Under the pieces are notes generated by a model. The model did not search any database. It was not told the origin of the DNA and was given only the letters and a program-made list of their open reading frames with translations. Of a DNA stretch of 64,000 nt, positions 19,399-28,805 are shown piece by piece. Numbering within the stretch: position 1 is the first letter of the stretch; each line of letters starts with the position of its first letter. The position numbers were made by a program, and so were the translations under genes. The DNA is from Microbacterium soli (GTDB lineage: Bacteria > Actinomycetota > Actinomycetes > Actinomycetales > Microbacteriaceae), in NCBI RefSeq assembly GCF_039539005.1, contig NZ_BAABCP010000001.1:2480001-2544000 (forward strand). Direction: 5' to 3'.

Positions 19399-19959
19399 TC
19401 AGCCGGGGTACTGGCCGCGCTTGACCTGCGGCTTGGGCAGCCGCATGAAACGCATCTGCAGCGAGCGCATGGCGGCGTACCAGCCCAGGCCGCGCTCCCG
19501 GCGCTCGATACCGAACTTCGCGGCCACCTTGCGCTTGACGCGGATGCTCAGCAGCACCATGTCGGCGATGGCCAGCAGCATGTACGCCCACAGCCCGACC
19601 ATGGCCCACACCTGAATGCCCACGACCGGCGCGAGGTTGAGCAGGATGACCAGCAGCATCGCCGCCATCAGCCACTCGGAGATGTGCCAGCCGGCGTCGA
19701 CGTAGTCCCGCACCCAGCGCCGCTGCGGGCCCTTGTCACGGGCGGGAAGGTATTTCTCCTCGCCGCGCTCCATGCCCAGCCGTGCGCGTTCGCGACGCGC
19801 CTGCAGCTCGGCCTTGGCCGCCGCGCGCGCCTCCTTGGTGTTCGCGACGAGCGGTCGACGATTCGCCGCCTCGCGCTCGGCACGGGTCGGCGTCGGCCTG
19901 CCCTTGCCCACGGCGGGCGTCTGGGGGGCGTCGTCGGCTTCAGGAGTGGACTTGGGCAC
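19399..19959 (-). CDS. DUF3043 membrane protein
   Basis: Actinobacterial protein of unknown function, 186 residues. The N-terminal half is charged and low in complexity, with the family-like segment GKGRPTPTRAEREAANRRPL (about residues 18-37) and an Arg/Ala-rich helix. Next comes KGPQRRWVRDYVDAGWHISEW, then two hydrophobic segments (about 100-145, containing LNLAPVVGIQVW), and a basic C-terminal tail. The ATG at 19959 is divergent from the dipeptidase gene, with about 44 bases for both promoters. It is conserved beside M20 peptidase and Fe-S carrier genes in related genomes, to my knowledge, without a known reason. Confidence 0.85.
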   Translation of the reverse strand: MPKSTPEADDAPQTPAVGKGRPTPTRAEREAANRRPLVANTKEARAAAKAELQARRERARLGMERGEEKYLPARDKGPQRRWVRDYVDAGWHISEWLMAAMLLVILLNLAPVVGIQVWAMVGLWAYMLLAIADMVLLSIRVKRKVAAKFGIERRERGLGWYAAMRSLQMRFMRLPKPQVKRGQYPG

Positions 19960-19990
19960 GTTCGACCTCAGTTCGGAATCGGGATCGCCT

Positions 19991-19996
19991 TAAGAT
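19991..19996 (+). promoter_or_regulatory. Leaderless-type -10 of the dipeptidase gene
   Basis: TAAGAT, seven bases before the ATG at 20004, with no Shine-Dalgarno between. It lies in a 44-base divergent intergenic gap. Confidence 0.5.
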
Positions 19997-20003
19997 TACT
20001 CGC

Positions 20004-21443
20004 ATGACCTCGTCTTCAGCGCCCGACCCGTCGGCATCCGAGTCCCCTGACCTGTCGGCGTCCGAGTCCGCCGTCCTCGAAGCGGTCGCCCTCGGCATCC
20101 CCGGAGCACTGTCCGATCTCGGCGCACTCGTGCGCATCCCCGGGATCGCGTGGCCCGCCTTCGACCAGGCCCAGCTCGAGCGCAGCGCGGATGCCGTGGC
20201 GGAGCTGGCCCGCGGCACGGGCGTGTTCGACGAGGTCCGGGTGCTGCGTGCGCACGTCGACGACACCGACGAGCTCGGCCAGCCCGCCGTGCTGGCCACG
20301 CGTGCGGCGCGGGGAGGGAAGCCCACGATCCTGTTGTACGCGCACCACGATGTGCAGCCTCCCGGCGATGACGAACTGTGGGAGACCCCGCCCTTCGAGC
20401 CGACCGTGCGCGACGGTCGGCTGTACGGGCGCGGCGCGGCGGACGACAAGGCGGGCGTCATGGCGCACATCGCCGCGCTGCGCGCCGTCCGGGAGGTGCT
20501 CGGCGACGACCTGGAGCTCGGGGTGGCGCTGTTCGTCGAGGGGGAGGAGGAGTACGGTTCCCGCTCCTTCGCCAGATTCCTCAGAGACAACGCCGAGGCG
20601 CTGCGCGCCGACGCCATCGTCGTCGCCGACTCCGGCAACCTCGACTCGGAGACCCCCGGCCTGACCGTCTCGCTGCGCGGCAACGCACGGTTCACGCTGC
20701 GCATCCGGACTCTCCAGCACGCCTCGCACTCCGGCATGTTCGGCGGGGCGGTGCCCGATGCGATGATGGCCGCCGTGACGCTCCTGGCGACCCTGTGGGA
20801 CGCCGACGGGGCGGTGGCCGTGGAGGGGCTGTCGATGCGCGAGGGGGAGACACCCGCGTACAGCGAGGCCACGCTGCGCGATGAGACGGGGCTGCTTCCC
20901 GGCGTCTCGCCGGTCGGCCGCGGCGACATCCTGGGCCGGATCTGGAACCGGCCGTCCATCACGATCACCGGTATCGATGCGACCGGTGTCGCGCAGGCAT
21001 CGAACACCCTGCTGCCCGAGGTCAGCGTGGTCATCAGCGCGCGGGTGGCACCGGGGCAGAGCGCGCAGGATGCCTACGACGCGATCGAACGCCACCTGCG
21101 GGACAACACGCCGTTCGGTGCCGAGCTGACCTTCACGGATGTGGACCTCGGCGACGGATTCCTCGTGGACACCGCGGGCTGGGCCGTGGGGCTCACCCGG
21201 GGTGCGATGGCCGACGGCTACGGGACGGCACCCGTCGACCTGGGCGTGGGCGGCTCCATCCCGTTCATCGCGGACCTCGTGCGGGAGTTCCCCGCTGCGC
21301 AGATCCTCGTGACCGGTGTGGAGGACCCGCACTCCCGGGCGCACAGCCCCGACGAGTCCCTGCACCTGGACACGTTCCGCAGCGCGGTGCGCACGGAGGC
21401 GCTGCTGCTGACCAGGCTGAACGCGCGCACCGCGGCGTCCTGA
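20004..21443 (+). CDS. M20-family dipeptidase
   Basis: Zinc metallopeptidase of the ArgE/DapE/CPG2 superfamily, predicted to cleave dipeptides in the cytoplasm. Metal-site motifs are HHDVQPPGDDELW (about residue 113), GRGAADDKAGVMAHI (about 143) and the general-base region FVEGEEEYGSRSF (about 177). The dimerisation lid follows, and the last metal ligand is in the GVEDPHSRAHSPDE segment. Length is 479 residues. ATG 20004 is set by the tight TAAGAT promoter. Substrate specificity cannot be deduced. Confidence 0.92.
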   Translation: MTSSSAPDPSASESPDLSASESAVLEAVALGIPGALSDLGALVRIPGIAWPAFDQAQLERSADAVAELARGTGVFDEVRVLRAHVDDTDELGQPAVLATRAARGGKPTILLYAHHDVQPPGDDELWETPPFEPTVRDGRLYGRGAADDKAGVMAHIAALRAVREVLGDDLELGVALFVEGEEEYGSRSFARFLRDNAEALRADAIVVADSGNLDSETPGLTVSLRGNARFTLRIRTLQHASHSGMFGGAVPDAMMAAVTLLATLWDADGAVAVEGLSMREGETPAYSEATLRDETGLLPGVSPVGRGDILGRIWNRPSITITGIDATGVAQASNTLLPEVSVVISARVAPGQSAQDAYDAIERHLRDNTPFGAELTFTDVDLGDGFLVDTAGWAVGLTRGAMADGYGTAPVDLGVGGSIPFIADLVREFPAAQILVTGVEDPHSRAHSPDESLHLDTFRSAVRTEALLLTRLNARTAAS

Positions 21444-21588
21444 GCAGGGTGCGCGGGCCGTGCGTGGGAACGACCGATCCGGCCGTTCGCATCCGCCGGC
21501 ATGCGCACAGGAGCGCCCCTCCGTCGGCGTGTCGGCGGTAAGATCGGGGTGAGCAGCCGGCCCCGGCTGCACGCCTGCAAGGAGTGAC

Positions 21589-21948
21589 ATGAGCGACACC
21601 GCACTGACCGAACAGACCACCGCCCACGGCGTATCGCTGACCGATGCCGCAGCCGAGAAGGTCAAGAGCCTCCTCGAGCAGGAAGGCCGCGATGATCTGC
21701 GCCTGCGCGTCGCCGTCCAGCCCGGTGGGTGCTCGGGGCTGATCTACCAGCTCTACTTCGACGAGCGCTTCCTGGAGGGCGACGAGACCGTCGACTTCAA
21801 CGGCGTCGAGGTCATCGTCGACAACATGAGCGTGCCGTACCTGGAGGGCGCGTCCATCGACTTCAAGGACACGATCTCGGAGCAGGGCTTCACGATCGAC
21901 AACCCCAACGCCGCGGGCAGTTGCGCCTGCGGTGACAGCTTCCACTGA
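21589..21948 (+). CDS. erpA: ErpA/IscA-type iron-sulfur carrier
   Basis: A-type carrier that delivers Fe-S clusters to target enzymes. The 119 residues contain the HesB/IscA fold with the three ligand cysteines: one in QPGGCSGLIYQLYFD and two in the C-terminal GSCACGDSFH. AAGGAG precedes the ATG by six bases. It lies just upstream of the respiratory chain genes; the Rieske 2Fe-2S protein encoded nearby is a plausible client, though that is inference. The family assignment is firm, but the choice of symbol is by similarity. Confidence 0.9.
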   Translation: MSDTALTEQTTAHGVSLTDAAAEKVKSLLEQEGRDDLRLRVAVQPGGCSGLIYQLYFDERFLEGDETVDFNGVEVIVDNMSVPYLEGASIDFKDTISEQGFTIDNPNAAGSCACGDSFH

Positions 21949-21995
21949 CTGTCGTCATCCTGCGTGATTGGCATGAATCGGGTGTGAGGTTGCCC

Positions 21996-22001
21996 TAGAC
22001 T
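21996..22001 (+). promoter_or_regulatory. Putative -10 of the ctaC-ctaD-ctaF operon
   Basis: TAGACT within the short dyad CCCTAGACTTAGGG, 36 bases before the ctaC GTG. The dyad may be coincidental or an operator. A GAAAGG ribosome site follows. Confidence 0.4.
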
Positions 22002-22037
22002 TAGGGATGCCCTTATCCAAGATCTGAAAGGTGCATC

Positions 22038-22937
22038 GTGCCCTCGAAACGCCGCCTTCGTTGGGTTGCGCTCCCACTGGGAGTCGCGACAGCCGTGGCC
22101 CTCGCAGGATGTTCTACAGCTGAACTCCACGGATTCCTGCCCGGTTTCGAGGACGGCGCAGCTTCAGCCACGAACCAGACGGATCGCGTCGCCGGGCTCT
22201 GGGTCACCTCCTGGGTGATCCTGCTGATCGTCGGTCTGGTCACCTGGGGTCTGATGGGCTGGGCGATCATCATGTACCGCCGTCGGGTCGGCCAGACCGG
22301 TCTTCCCGTCCAGCTGCGCTACAACATGCCGATCGAGATCCTCTACACGGTGATCCCGCTGATCATGATCATGGGCATGTTCTTCTTCAGCGCTCGCGAT
22401 CAGGCCGACATCGAAACGCAGTGGGACGACCCCGACGTCGAGATCACGGCGATCGCCAAGCAGTGGTCGTGGGACTTCCAGTACGACGGCACGGAGGAGG
22501 ACGGCTCCGACGCGGTCTGGACGATGGGCGTCCAGGCCGACCCGGATGCCAACGGAGACATCGACCGCACCAAGCTGCCGACACTGGTCCTCCCCGTCGA
22601 CCAGAAGGTCACCATCGACCTGCAGTCGCGGGACGTGGCGCACTCCTTCTGGATCATCGACTTCCTCTACAAGAAGGACATGTACATCGGGAAGGACAAC
22701 AGCTGGTCGTTCATCCCGCAGCGCATCGGCGAGTACGACGGAAAATGCGCCGAGCTCTGCGGCGAGTACCACTCGATGATGCTGTTCAACGTCAAGGTCG
22801 TCTCGCAGTCCGATTACGACGCCTACATCCAGTCCCTCCGCGAGGAAGGCAACACGGGCGACATCACCGACGCCTACGACCGACTCGGCAATCTTCCGGG
22901 CACCGGCGCGAGTGCGGGCGAAGAGGAAGGGAAGTAA
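22038..22937 (+). CDS. ctaC: CtaC, cytochrome c oxidase subunit II
   Basis: CuA-bearing subunit of the aa3 oxidase that receives electrons from cytochrome c (here the QcrC domain) and passes them to CtaD. An N-terminal lipoprotein signal peptide ends in lipobox LAGC (about residues 22-25), so it is probably an LspA substrate. Two membrane helices (about 53-75 and 95-115) precede the CuA domain with His in DVAHSFWI (about 202) and the motif CAELCGEYHSMM (about 237-248). Length is 299 residues with GTG start. It is followed after three bases by ctaD. Confidence 0.97.
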   Translation: MPSKRRLRWVALPLGVATAVALAGCSTAELHGFLPGFEDGAASATNQTDRVAGLWVTSWVILLIVGLVTWGLMGWAIIMYRRRVGQTGLPVQLRYNMPIEILYTVIPLIMIMGMFFFSARDQADIETQWDDPDVEITAIAKQWSWDFQYDGTEEDGSDAVWTMGVQADPDANGDIDRTKLPTLVLPVDQKVTIDLQSRDVAHSFWIIDFLYKKDMYIGKDNSWSFIPQRIGEYDGKCAELCGEYHSMMLFNVKVVSQSDYDAYIQSLREEGNTGDITDAYDRLGNLPGTGASAGEEEGK

Positions 22938-22940
22938 GTC

Positions 22941-24671
22941 ATGACAACGACAGCTGAACCCGATACGCGGCAGGGCACCCGCCCCACGACCATTCCTCCT
23001 CGCCAGGCGGCGCTGCTCACCTCCACGCGGGTGGAGCAGAAGGGCAACATCGTCGTCAAGTGGATCACCTCCACGGACCACAAGACGATCGGGTACATGT
23101 ACCTGATCTCGTCCGTGCTGTTCTTCCTGCTCGGCGGCGTGATGGCCCTCGTCATCCGTGCGGAGCTGTTCGCCCCCGGCATGCAGATCGTGCCGACGAA
23201 GGAGCAGTACAACCAGCTGTTCACGATGCACGGCACGATCATGCTGCTGATGTTCGCGACGCCGCTGTTCGCCGGATTCGCCAATGCGATCCTGCCGCTG
23301 CAGATCGGTGCTCCGGATGTCGCCTTCCCGCGACTGAACGCGTTCGCCTTCTGGCTGTTCCTGTTCGGGTCGACCATCGCCCTCGCCGGCTTCCTCACCC
23401 CGCAGGGCGCGGCATCCTTCGGCTGGTTCGCCTATCAGCCGCTCGCCAATGCGACGTTCTCACCCGGTGCCGGCGGGAACCTCTGGATGCTCGGGCTCGG
23501 CATGTCCGGTTTCGGGACCATCCTCGGTGCGGTGAACTTCATCACGACGATCATCGTGATGCGCGCACCCGGCATGACGATGTGGCGCATGCCGATCTTC
23601 TCGTGGAACACGCTGATCACGAGCCTGCTGATCCTCATGGTGTTCCCCGTGCTGGCCGCCGCGATCCTGGCCGCGGCCGCGGACCGCGTGCTCGGCGCGC
23701 ACGTCTACGACCCGGCCAACGGCGGCGTGCTGCTGTGGCAGCACCTGTTCTGGTTCTTCGGGCACCCCGAGGTGTACATCATCGCCCTGCCGTTCTTCGG
23801 CATCGTCTCGGAGATCTTCCCGGTCTTCAGCCGCAAGCCGATCTTCGGATACAAGACCCTGGTATACGCCACGATCTCCATCGCCTCGCTGTCCGTGGCC
23901 GTGTGGGCGCACCACATGTACTCGACCGGCGGGGTGCTGCTGCCCTTCTTCTCGCTGATGACCATGCTCATCGCCGTTCCGACGGGCGTGAAGATCTTCA
24001 ACTGGATCGGCACGATGTGGCGGGGGTCGATCACGTTCGAGACACCCATGGTGTTCTCGCTGGGCTTCCTGACCTCGTTCGTGTTCGGGGGCCTCACCGG
24101 TGTCATCCTGGCGTCCCCACCGCTGGACTTCCACGTCACCGACTCGTACTTCGTCGTCGCGCACTTCCACTACGTCGTGTTCGGCACGGTCGTGTTCGCC
24201 ATGTTCGCGGGTTTCTACTTCTGGTGGCCGAAGTGGACGGGACGGATGCTCAACGAGCGTCTGGGCTACATCCACTTCTGGATGCTGTTCATCGGCTTCC
24301 ACATGACCTTCCTCGTGCAGCACTGGCTGGGTGTGGACGGCATGCCGCGCCGGTACGCCGACTACTCCGCGTACGACAACTGGGAGTGGGGCAACCAGGT
24401 CTCCACGATCGGTGCCGTGCTGCTGGGGGCGTCCATGCTGCCGTTCTTCCTGAACGTGTGGATCACCGCGCGCAAGGCGCCGAAGGTGACCGTCGACGAC
24501 CCGTGGGGCTACGGCGCGTCGCTGGAGTGGGCGACCTCCTGCCCGCCGCCGCGGCACAACTTCACGTCCATCCCCCGGATCCGCAGCGAGCGCCCCGCGT
24601 TCGATCTCAACCACCCCGAGGCGGCGGAGCAGGCCGTTCCGGCCGGCACCGCAGCAGGAGAGGCCAAGTAA
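22941..24671 (+). CDS. ctaD: CtaD, cytochrome c oxidase subunit I
   Basis: Catalytic haem a / a3-CuB subunit that reduces oxygen and pumps protons. Length is 576 residues with about twelve membrane helices. The haem and copper ligands are recognisable: His in [11 protein letters not shown] (about 97), the CuB motif [10 protein letters not shown] with the cross-linking Tyr (about 271-280), the His pair in AHHMYSTGG (about 323) and the pair in [10 protein letters not shown] (about 410). The N-terminus is cytoplasmic. It is third base-spaced from both ctaC and ctaF in a compact operon. Confidence 0.98.
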   Translation: MTTTAEPDTRQGTRPTTIPPRQAALLTSTRVEQKGNIVVKWITSTDHKTIGYMYLISSVLFFLLGGVMALVIRAELFAPGMQIVPTKEQYNQLFTMHGTIMLLMFATPLFAGFANAILPLQIGAPDVAFPRLNAFAFWLFLFGSTIALAGFLTPQGAASFGWFAYQPLANATFSPGAGGNLWMLGLGMSGFGTILGAVNFITTIIVMRAPGMTMWRMPIFSWNTLITSLLILMVFPVLAAAILAAAADRVLGAHVYDPANGGVLLWQHLFWFFGHPEVYIIALPFFGIVSEIFPVFSRKPIFGYKTLVYATISIASLSVAVWAHHMYSTGGVLLPFFSLMTMLIAVPTGVKIFNWIGTMWRGSITFETPMVFSLGFLTSFVFGGLTGVILASPPLDFHVTDSYFVVAHFHYVVFGTVVFAMFAGFYFWWPKWTGRMLNERLGYIHFWMLFIGFHMTFLVQHWLGVDGMPRRYADYSAYDNWEWGNQVSTIGAVLLGASMLPFFLNVWITARKAPKVTVDDPWGYGASLEWATSCPPPRHNFTSIPRIRSERPAFDLNHPEAAEQAVPAGTAAGEAK

Positions 24672-24674
24672 GCC

Positions 24675-25097
24675 ATGCGCAGCAGCATCGTCGTCTGGTG
24701 GGTCACCGCCGCCTTCTTCTTCGTGATGTCCGTCGTCTACACGGTCTGGAATCTGCTGGATTCGTTCCACGGTTATGTCGAATGGGTCGGGACCATCGCC
24801 CTGCTGTTCGTCGCCTTCATGGCCACGATGATCGCGGTCTACCTCCGCAGGACCTATCGTGCGCAGGGGGGAGAATTGCCGGCGGACATTCTCACAGCGG
24901 ACATCGACGACGGAGATCCTGAGCAGGGCGAGTTCAGCCCCTGGTCCTGGTGGCCCATCGTTCTGGCAGGCGCCGCCGGAGTCTTCATCGTCGGGCTGGC
25001 CGTGGGCCACTTCCTGCTTCCGGTCGGGCTGGCGCTCTTCGTCGTCGCGATCGTCGGCTGGGTGTATGAGTACTACCGAGGACACTTCGCGCGCTGA
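24675..25097 (+). CDS. ctaF: CtaF, actinobacterial oxidase subunit IV
   Basis: Small accessory subunit typical of the actinobacterial aa3 oxidase in the bc1-aa3 supercomplex. The 140 residues show four hydrophobic segments in two pairs (about 5-50 and 95-135) separated by an acidic loop, DIDDGDPEQGEFSPWSWWP, characteristic of the family. It ends the cta operon and is followed by a very strong hairpin shared with the convergent rhodanese gene. Confidence 0.93.
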   Translation: MRSSIVVWWVTAAFFFVMSVVYTVWNLLDSFHGYVEWVGTIALLFVAFMATMIAVYLRRTYRAQGGELPADILTADIDDGDPEQGEFSPWSWWPIVLAGAAGVFIVGLAVGHFLLPVGLALFVVAIVGWVYEYYRGHFAR

Positions 25098-25111
25098 GCG
25101 GGCTGTGTGAT

Positions 25112-25154
25112 ACGAGAGGGGCCTCCCGGAGTCAATCCGGGAGGCCCCTCTCGT
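25112..25154. terminator. Bidirectional terminator between ctaF and the rhodanese gene
   Basis: A perfect 19-base-pair inverted repeat (left arm 25112-25130, right arm 25136-25154) with the five-base loop GTCAA, 15 bases after the ctaF stop and 44 bases beyond the rhodanese stop. It can act in both directions. Confidence 0.9.
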
Positions 25155-25197
25155 GCACTTCGTCGGCAGGCTCAGCCCACCGGCGGGCGCGGAGGCC

Positions 25198-25617
25198 TCA
25201 GGGACGCGTACGGATGCGGGGGACACCGGTGAGCGGGTCGATGGGGCGACGGTGCACGCCGTCGTGGTCCTCGAGGGGGTAGCCCTCGCGCACCCAGTAC
25301 TCGAACCCGCCGATGAGCTCCCGGACGGGGTAGCCGAGCTTGGCGAACTCCAGGGCACCCTTGGCACCGGCGTTGCATCCGGGGCTCCAGCAGTACACGA
25401 CGACTTCGGACCCTGCAGGGATCTCCTTCGGAGCGCGCGTGGCGATCTCGCTGTAGTGCATGTGCACGGCCCCCGGAATGCGTCCCTGGGCCCACGCCTC
25501 GTCCGTGCGGACATCGACGACGGTGACCGGCTCTCCGGCCTTCTGAGCGGTGTACAAGTCGCTGCCGTCGGTCTCGTAGGCGAGTTTGGCGGCGAAGAAC
25601 TCCTGACGATCGATCAT
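25198..25617 (-). CDS. Rhodanese-like sulfurtransferase
   Basis: Single-domain rhodanese of 139 residues. Family motifs are VVDVRTDEAWAQGRIPGAVH (about residues 31-50) and the active-site segment VVVYCWSPGCNAGAKGA with a probable catalytic Cys (about 72-88), then GGFEYWVREGYPLE. The loop is longer and has two Cys, so which one is catalytic is uncertain. I chose the ATG at 25617; an upstream ATG would add 16 residues. It sits between the two halves of the respiratory gene set, but no functional link can be inferred. There is no membrane anchor, so it is cytoplasmic. Confidence 0.88.
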   Translation of the reverse strand: MIDRQEFFAAKLAYETDGSDLYTAQKAGEPVTVVDVRTDEAWAQGRIPGAVHMHYSEIATRAPKEIPAGSEVVVYCWSPGCNAGAKGALEFAKLGYPVRELIGGFEYWVREGYPLEDHDGVHRRPIDPLTGVPRIRTRP

Positions 25618-25765
25618 GACCTTCAGGCTACTCCCGGCCGCACGGGGTGGTCGCAGAGCGGACACGACATGACAGGCCCTGATCGCGGGAGGCGCAGACG
25701 GTGAGGCGCGTCGGCAGGCGACTCCGCGCTCGGTCGCCGCGGACCGCGCCCGGCATCCGGAACGA

Positions 25766-25825
25766 CCTCCGTCCGCACCGGATGCGCTGAGGGCCCTCCG
25801 TCCGCAGCCGGATGCGCTGAGGGCC
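25766..25825 (+). repeat. Tandem duplication of about 30 bases
   Basis: Two near-identical copies (about 25766-25795 and 25795-25825) sharing CCTCCGTCCGCA and CCGGATGCGCTGAGGGCC, differing by one inserted G. They form part of the qcrB terminator region. Confidence 0.8.
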
Positions 25826-25852
25826 CCGTCCTCTGCGGACGGAGCCCTCAGC
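25786..25852 (-). terminator. qcrB terminator with alternative pairing arms
   Basis: The arm at 25833-25852 is nearly the reverse complement of 25786-25807 (two-base bulge), and its outer part also pairs with 25816-25824 from the second tandem copy. On the reverse strand, 18 bases after the qcrB stop, the RNA can fold into a short or a long hairpin. Confidence 0.75.
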
Positions 25853-25870
25853 GATGGGGAGCGGCGGTGA

Positions 25871-27697
25871 CTACTCGCCGTCCTCCGACTTCTTCTTGCG
25901 CGGCTTGCGGGGCGGTTCGGTCGCGATCACCGAACTCGGCGTGTTGGGCGTCTCGCCGACCGTCTCGTCCGCGGGCTCGATCTCCGCGTCCGATGCGACA
26001 CCTGCCCGTGCGTGCGCATCGGCGATCTCCGCCGACTCGAGGGCCTCGTCGTCGGCCAGCGCGTGCTGCTGATGCGCATCGGCCTCCTCGATCTGCGCCT
26101 GAGTGAGCGGCTGCAGACGGTCCTCGAAGAACCAGCGGGACAGCGACGAGCGCAGGTTCTCGTGCCAGGGGATGCGGCCCTTCGCGTTCGGACGCACCAC
26201 AAGGGGCTGGTAGGTCTCGTAGTCGATCAGCTTCCAACGGTCGTACACGTCGACCGGCTGGTGGACCTCGATGAACTCTCCACCGGGGAGGCGGACGATG
26301 CGACCCGACTCGTAGCCGTGCAGCACGATCTCGCGGTCCTTCTTCTGCAGGGCGATGCAGATGCGCTTCGTGATGAAGTACCCCAGCACCGGTCCGATGA
26401 TCAGCAACGCCTGGAGTGTGTGGATCACGCCCTCCATGGTCAGCATGAAGTGCGTGGCCATGAGGTCGGACGAGGCGGCCGCCCACAGCACGGCGTAGAA
26501 GATCATGCCGGCGACACCGATCGCGGTGCGGGTCGCGGCGTTGCGCGGACGGTCGGCGATGTGGTGCTCGCGCTTGTCGCCGGTGACCCACGCCTCGATG
26601 AAGGGGTACAGCGCCACGATGACGAGGAACAGGCCTAGCACCACGACGGGGATCAGGATGCCGAGGGACAGCGTGAAGTCACCAAGCGGGACATCCAGGT
26701 GCGGCGGTGCGAGGCGCAGCGCACCGTCTGCGAAGCCGATGTACCAGTCCGGCTGCGTGCCCGCCGAGACGGGAGAGGGGTCGTACGGTCCATAGTTCCA
26801 CACCGGGTTGATCTGGAAGAAGGTCGCGATGAGGACGATCGTGCCGAACACGATGAACAGGAAGCCGCCCATCTTCGACATGTACACCGGCATCATCGGG
26901 TAGCCCACGACGTTGTCGTTGGTGCGGCCGGGGCCGGCGAACTGGGTGTGCTTGTTGATGACCATCAGCATGAGGTGCAGCACGACGAAGGCGATCACCA
27001 GCAGCGGCAGCAGCAGGATGTGCAGCGTGTACAGCCTGCCGACGATGTCCGATCCGGGGAACTCCCCGCCGAACAGCAGGAACGACGTCCAGGTGCCGAT
27101 CAGCGGGATGCCCTTGACCATTCCGTCGATGATGCGCAGGCCGTTGCCGGAGAGCAGGTCGTCGGGGAGCGAGTATCCGGTGAAGCCCTCGGCCATGGCG
27201 AGGATGAACAGCACGAAGCCGATCACCCAGTTCAGCTCGCGCGGCTTGCGGAAGGCGCCCGTGAAGAACACGCGGAGCATGTGGATGCCGATGCCGGCGA
27301 CGAACACCAGGGCGGCCCAGTGGTGGATCTGGCGCACCAGGAGGCCACCGCGCAGATCGAACGAGATGTTCAGCGTCGACTCGAGGGCTGCCGACATCTC
27401 GATGCCCCGCATGGGCTGGTACGCACCCGTGTAGTGCGTGGGAACCATGGAGGCCTGGAAGAAGAAGGTCAGGAAGGTCCCCGACAGGAACACGACGACG
27501 AAGCTCCACAGTGCGATCTCCCCGAGCATGAAGGACCAGTGGTCCGGGAAGATCTTCCGGCCGAGCTCCTTGACGAAGCCGGACAGACTGGTGCGCTCAT
27601 CGAGGTAGTTCGCCGTGCCGGCCAGGAACCGGCCGCCCAGCGGCTTGTCCTTGGCGGGCGCGGGCTTGGTGTCCTCGTGAAGAGTTGCGGTGCTCAA
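25871..27697 (-). CDS. qcrB: QcrB, cytochrome b subunit of the bc1 complex
   Basis: Membrane subunit carrying two b haems and the quinol sites. The predicted 608 residues begin with a short cytoplasmic region and hydrophobic helices containing the haem-ligating His pairs (RQIHHWAALVFVAGIGIHML; VIAFVVLHLMLMVINKHTQF). A PVWNYGPYDPSP region stands where quinol-site residues usually lie, then further helices and a long charged cytoplasmic tail ending PPRKPRKKKSEDGE. The start is TTG at 27697, overlapping the qcrA stop by four bases (TTGA). Extended C-terminal tails are typical of actinobacterial QcrB. Confidence 0.96.
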   Translation of the reverse strand: MSTATLHEDTKPAPAKDKPLGGRFLAGTANYLDERTSLSGFVKELGRKIFPDHWSFMLGEIALWSFVVVFLSGTFLTFFFQASMVPTHYTGAYQPMRGIEMSAALESTLNISFDLRGGLLVRQIHHWAALVFVAGIGIHMLRVFFTGAFRKPRELNWVIGFVLFILAMAEGFTGYSLPDDLLSGNGLRIIDGMVKGIPLIGTWTSFLLFGGEFPGSDIVGRLYTLHILLLPLLVIAFVVLHLMLMVINKHTQFAGPGRTNDNVVGYPMMPVYMSKMGGFLFIVFGTIVLIATFFQINPVWNYGPYDPSPVSAGTQPDWYIGFADGALRLAPPHLDVPLGDFTLSLGILIPVVVLGLFLVIVALYPFIEAWVTGDKREHHIADRPRNAATRTAIGVAGMIFYAVLWAAASSDLMATHFMLTMEGVIHTLQALLIIGPVLGYFITKRICIALQKKDREIVLHGYESGRIVRLPGGEFIEVHQPVDVYDRWKLIDYETYQPLVVRPNAKGRIPWHENLRSSLSRWFFEDRLQPLTQAQIEEADAHQQHALADDEALESAEIADAHARAGVASDAEIEPADETVGETPNTPSSVIATEPPRKPRKKKSEDGE

Positions 27698-28770
27698 TGA
27701 CGCTCCCAGAAGCTCGGGCCGACGGGTTCGGTGAAGTCGCTCTGCGCGATGAGGTAGCCCTCATCGTCGACGGCGATGGGCAACTGCGGCAGCGGCCTCG
27801 CGGCCGGGCCGAAGATGACCTTGGCGTGATCGGTGACGTCGAACTGCGACTGATGGCAGGGGCACAGCAGATGGTGCGTCTGCTGCTCGTACAGTGCCAC
27901 AGGGCATCCGACGTGGGTGCACACCTTGGAGTACGCGACGATGCCGTTGTAGGACCACGACTTGCGCTCCTCGGTCTCGATCAGCTGCTCGGGGCGCAGA
28001 CGCATGAGCAGCACAATGGCCTTGGCCTTCTCCTCGAGCAGGCCTCCCTCGTGACCGAGCTCGTTGAGGCCCTCCGGGATGACGTGCACCGCGGAGCCCA
28101 GTGTGACGTCCGCAGCGCGAATGGGCGTGCCGGCGGGGTCGTGCACGAGGCGCGTGCCGGCCTTCCACATGGTGTGGTGCAGGAGCTCGACCGGGTCGCC
28201 GGCCGTGGGGTCCTCGGGCGTCGAGAACGGCGCGAGGCCGCGAAACAGCGTGATCCCGGGCACGACGGAGGCGACGACGGCGGCGATCAGCGAGTTGCGG
28301 ATCATGGCGCGCCGACCGAACCCGGACTCGTCGTTCGCATCGGAGAACGCCTGCACGGCGGCTTCGCGCGTCGCATCTCGGCCGCGGGTGGGGTGGCGGT
28401 GCTCGATGAACTCCTTGTCGTTCATGAGCGACTTCGACCAGTGGATGGCGCCGATGCCGATGCTCAGCAGCGCGAGGGCGATCCCCAGGCCGATGAACAG
28501 GTTGTTGTGCCGCACATCGATGAGCGCCCCGGACTCGATGGGGAACAGCATGTACGCGGCGACAGCCCAGATGCTGCCGGCCAGGGACAGGTAGAAGAGC
28601 GTGTAGACGGTGCGCGCGGCCGTCTTCTCCGACTTCGGATCCCGATCCGTCATCCGCTCACGGTGTGGTGGCAGTCCCGGGTTCACAGCGGGATCGCTGA
28701 CTGCGACGCCCAGCCCCGGGGAGGGCTGGTAGGCCCGCTCCAGAGCCCGCGTCTCGTCGTCGTTTGCCAT
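27694..28770 (-). CDS. qcrA: QcrA, Rieske iron-sulfur subunit
   Basis: 2Fe-2S subunit of the bc1 complex. The predicted 358 residues carry the actinobacterial extension: a polar N-terminus, two hydrophobic segments near residues 55-110 and a third near 165, then the Rieske domain with cluster-binding boxes CTHVGCP (about 281) and CPCHQSQF (about 301). ATG 28770 follows a GAGGAG ribosome site; longer in-frame starts run antisense through qcrC. It lies between qcrC and qcrB in one operon. Confidence 0.96.
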   Translation of the reverse strand: MANDDETRALERAYQPSPGLGVAVSDPAVNPGLPPHRERMTDRDPKSEKTAARTVYTLFYLSLAGSIWAVAAYMLFPIESGALIDVRHNNLFIGLGIALALLSIGIGAIHWSKSLMNDKEFIEHRHPTRGRDATREAAVQAFSDANDESGFGRRAMIRNSLIAAVVASVVPGITLFRGLAPFSTPEDPTAGDPVELLHHTMWKAGTRLVHDPAGTPIRAADVTLGSAVHVIPEGLNELGHEGGLLEEKAKAIVLLMRLRPEQLIETEERKSWSYNGIVAYSKVCTHVGCPVALYEQQTHHLLCPCHQSQFDVTDHAKVIFGPAARPLPQLPIAVDDEGYLIAQSDFTEPVGPSFWERH

Positions 28771-28805
28771 GGTGCTCCTCGTACGTGATTCGATGAAAGT
28801 TCGGG

